Of a stretch of DNA of 64,000 nucleotides, positions 63,090-64,000 are shown in pieces. Positions within the stretch are counted from its first letter, which is position 1. Each line of letters starts with the position of its first letter. Source of the stretch: Paraburkholderia rhynchosiae (GTDB taxonomy: Bacteria > Pseudomonadota > Gammaproteobacteria > Burkholderiales > Burkholderiaceae); contig NZ_PNXY01000033.1 of assembly GCF_002879865.1 (NCBI RefSeq), forward strand, positions 1 to 64,000, read 5' to 3'. The position numbers and the translations under genes were made by a program. The notes beneath the pieces are model-generated. The model worked only from the letters and a program-made list of their open reading frames with translations. It had not been told where the DNA came from and did no database searches.

Positions 63090-64000
63090 ATGAAGAAGAG
63101 AAATGCCGCCAGTCTTTCGGGACTCGCTATTGCAGCAAGCGCCGTATGCGCGTCAACGGCAGTCCACGCGCAAAGCAGCGTCACGCTGTATGGCGTTCTG
63201 GACGCCGGCATCACGTACGTGAATAATGCCGGCGGCGCCCATCAGGTTAAATTCGATGACGGCATTTCGTACGGCAACCGTATCGGCTTCAAGGGCGTCG
63301 AGGATCTCGGCGGCGGCTTGCAGGCCGTATTCGTACTCGAGTCGGGTTTTCACCTGGGCAACGGACAATTCGGATTCGGCGGTGCGGAATTCGGCCGTCA
63401 GGCTTATGTCGGCCTGAAGAACAACTGGGGCACGTTGTCGTTCGGTAATCAGCTCGACATGACGGAAGAATTCGCCTACCTGTACAACATTTCCGCGTGG
63501 GCGAGCGGCTATGCGATTCACCAAGGCGACTTCGACCGGATGAACGGTGACCGGCTGCCGAATTCGATCAAGTTTCTCTCCAGCGATTACGCCGGTTTTT
63601 CTTTTGGCGGTATGTACTCGTTCGGCAATACCGCGGGCGACTTTCACCAGAAGAGCGCATGGAGCGTGGGTGCGCGCTATGAACACGGACCGTTCAACAT
63701 GGGCGCCGCCTATACGCAGTTGAACAATCCGTTCGGTATTTACGCGTTCGATCCTTATGCAATGATCGGCACGCGTACGTTCCTCGGCAGACCGACTGTT
63801 TCCGTCGATCCTGCAACCGGCGCTGTAACGGATCTGTATAGCTCGTCCTCGTTTCCGGTCGACAAGCAGGGCGCGTTTGCAATCGGTGCCGCGTACACGA
63901 TCGGTAATGTGATGCTAAGCGGCAATTTAACTTACACGACGATCAAGGGTCTCGGGCAGACGTCGCATATGCAGGTTTATGAGGGAGGGGCTTCGTATAC
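63090..64000 (+). CDS. Gram-negative porin (OmpC-like, Burkholderia type), 3' end missing
   Basis: A porin frame of 303 codons runs off the window. It has a signal peptide (SGLAIAASAVCASTAVHAQ) and the family start SSVTLYGVLDAGITYVNN. Further motifs are GNRIGFKGVEDLGGGLQAVF, FGRQAYVGLKNNWGTLSFGN and GFSFGGMYSFGN, all typical of trimeric beta-barrel porins of Burkholderiales. The start is ATG 63090 with CAGGGGAGAATT upstream. The candidate GbdR site in its leader suggests expression on choline or betaine. About 60-80 residues are missing at the 3' end. Confidence 0.93.
   Translation, partial: MKKRNAASLSGLAIAASAVCASTAVHAQSSVTLYGVLDAGITYVNNAGGAHQVKFDDGISYGNRIGFKGVEDLGGGLQAVFVLESGFHLGNGQFGFGGAEFGRQAYVGLKNNWGTLSFGNQLDMTEEFAYLYNISAWASGYAIHQGDFDRMNGDRLPNSIKFLSSDYAGFSFGGMYSFGNTAGDFHQKSAWSVGARYEHGPFNMGAAYTQLNNPFGIYAFDPYAMIGTRTFLGRPTVSVDPATGAVTDLYSSSSFPVDKQGAFAIGAAYTIGNVMLSGNLTYTTIKGLGQTSHMQVYEGGASY

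Overview
The window is high-GC proteobacterial DNA, most likely from a Paraburkholderia, Burkholderia or Caballeronia species. This rests on codon and GC character, a Burkholderia-type trimeric porin at the right edge, and a betIBA / gbdR / glyA-dgcAB-etf-gbcAB arrangement typical of that group. No rRNA, tRNA or CRISPR array was seen. The window has two halves with unrelated jobs.

Left half (about 1-36,600): the end of an IS4/Tn5-type insertion sequence abuts a large acyl-CoA catabolic island. The island holds three long MalT/AlkS-type LuxR regulators (230-2959, 19597-22311, 32263-34965; all on the minus strand). It also holds two enoyl-CoA hydratase/isomerase proteins, two SCP2-type thiolases, four acyl-CoA dehydrogenases, two short-chain dehydrogenases, an AMP-forming acyl-CoA ligase, a MaoC hydratase and an ETF pair. 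An envelope module of DUF1302 outer-membrane protein, DUF1329 protein, YCF48-like protein and an MMPL/RND pump is present, with three DUF1254/DUF1214 exported proteins. The layout suggests uptake, CoA activation and beta-oxidation of a bulky, branched or alicyclic acid (steroid- or terpenoid-like); the substrate cannot be read from the sequence. Two genes are broken by single-base lesions: the MMPL pump by a +1 frameshift near 16378, and one acyl-CoA dehydrogenase by an amber codon at 29785. A recurrent C-run / 9-12 nt / G-run element occurs nine times in the island's intergenic regions and in none of the choline-half gaps, so it may be the operator of the LuxR-type regulators.

Junction (about 36,600-38,735): an MFS transporter and a 3' remnant of an ampC-type class C beta-lactamase.

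Right half (38,736-64,000): a near-complete route from choline-O-sulfate to glycine and serine. betC (sulfatase) with its LysR regulator and choX (choline-binding protein) feed betA/betB under BetI. GbcAB demethylates glycine betaine. DgcAB with a dedicated ETF demethylates dimethylglycine. FdhA removes formaldehyde, PurU handles formyl-tetrahydrofolate, and GlyA links glycine and serine. GbdR is the expected activator. Sarcosine oxidase genes are not in the window. A conserved BetI operator lies between betI and fdhA, and a 21-bp-spaced GTCG(C) direct repeat upstream of fdhA, a betaine-binding-protein gene and the porin is a candidate GbdR site.
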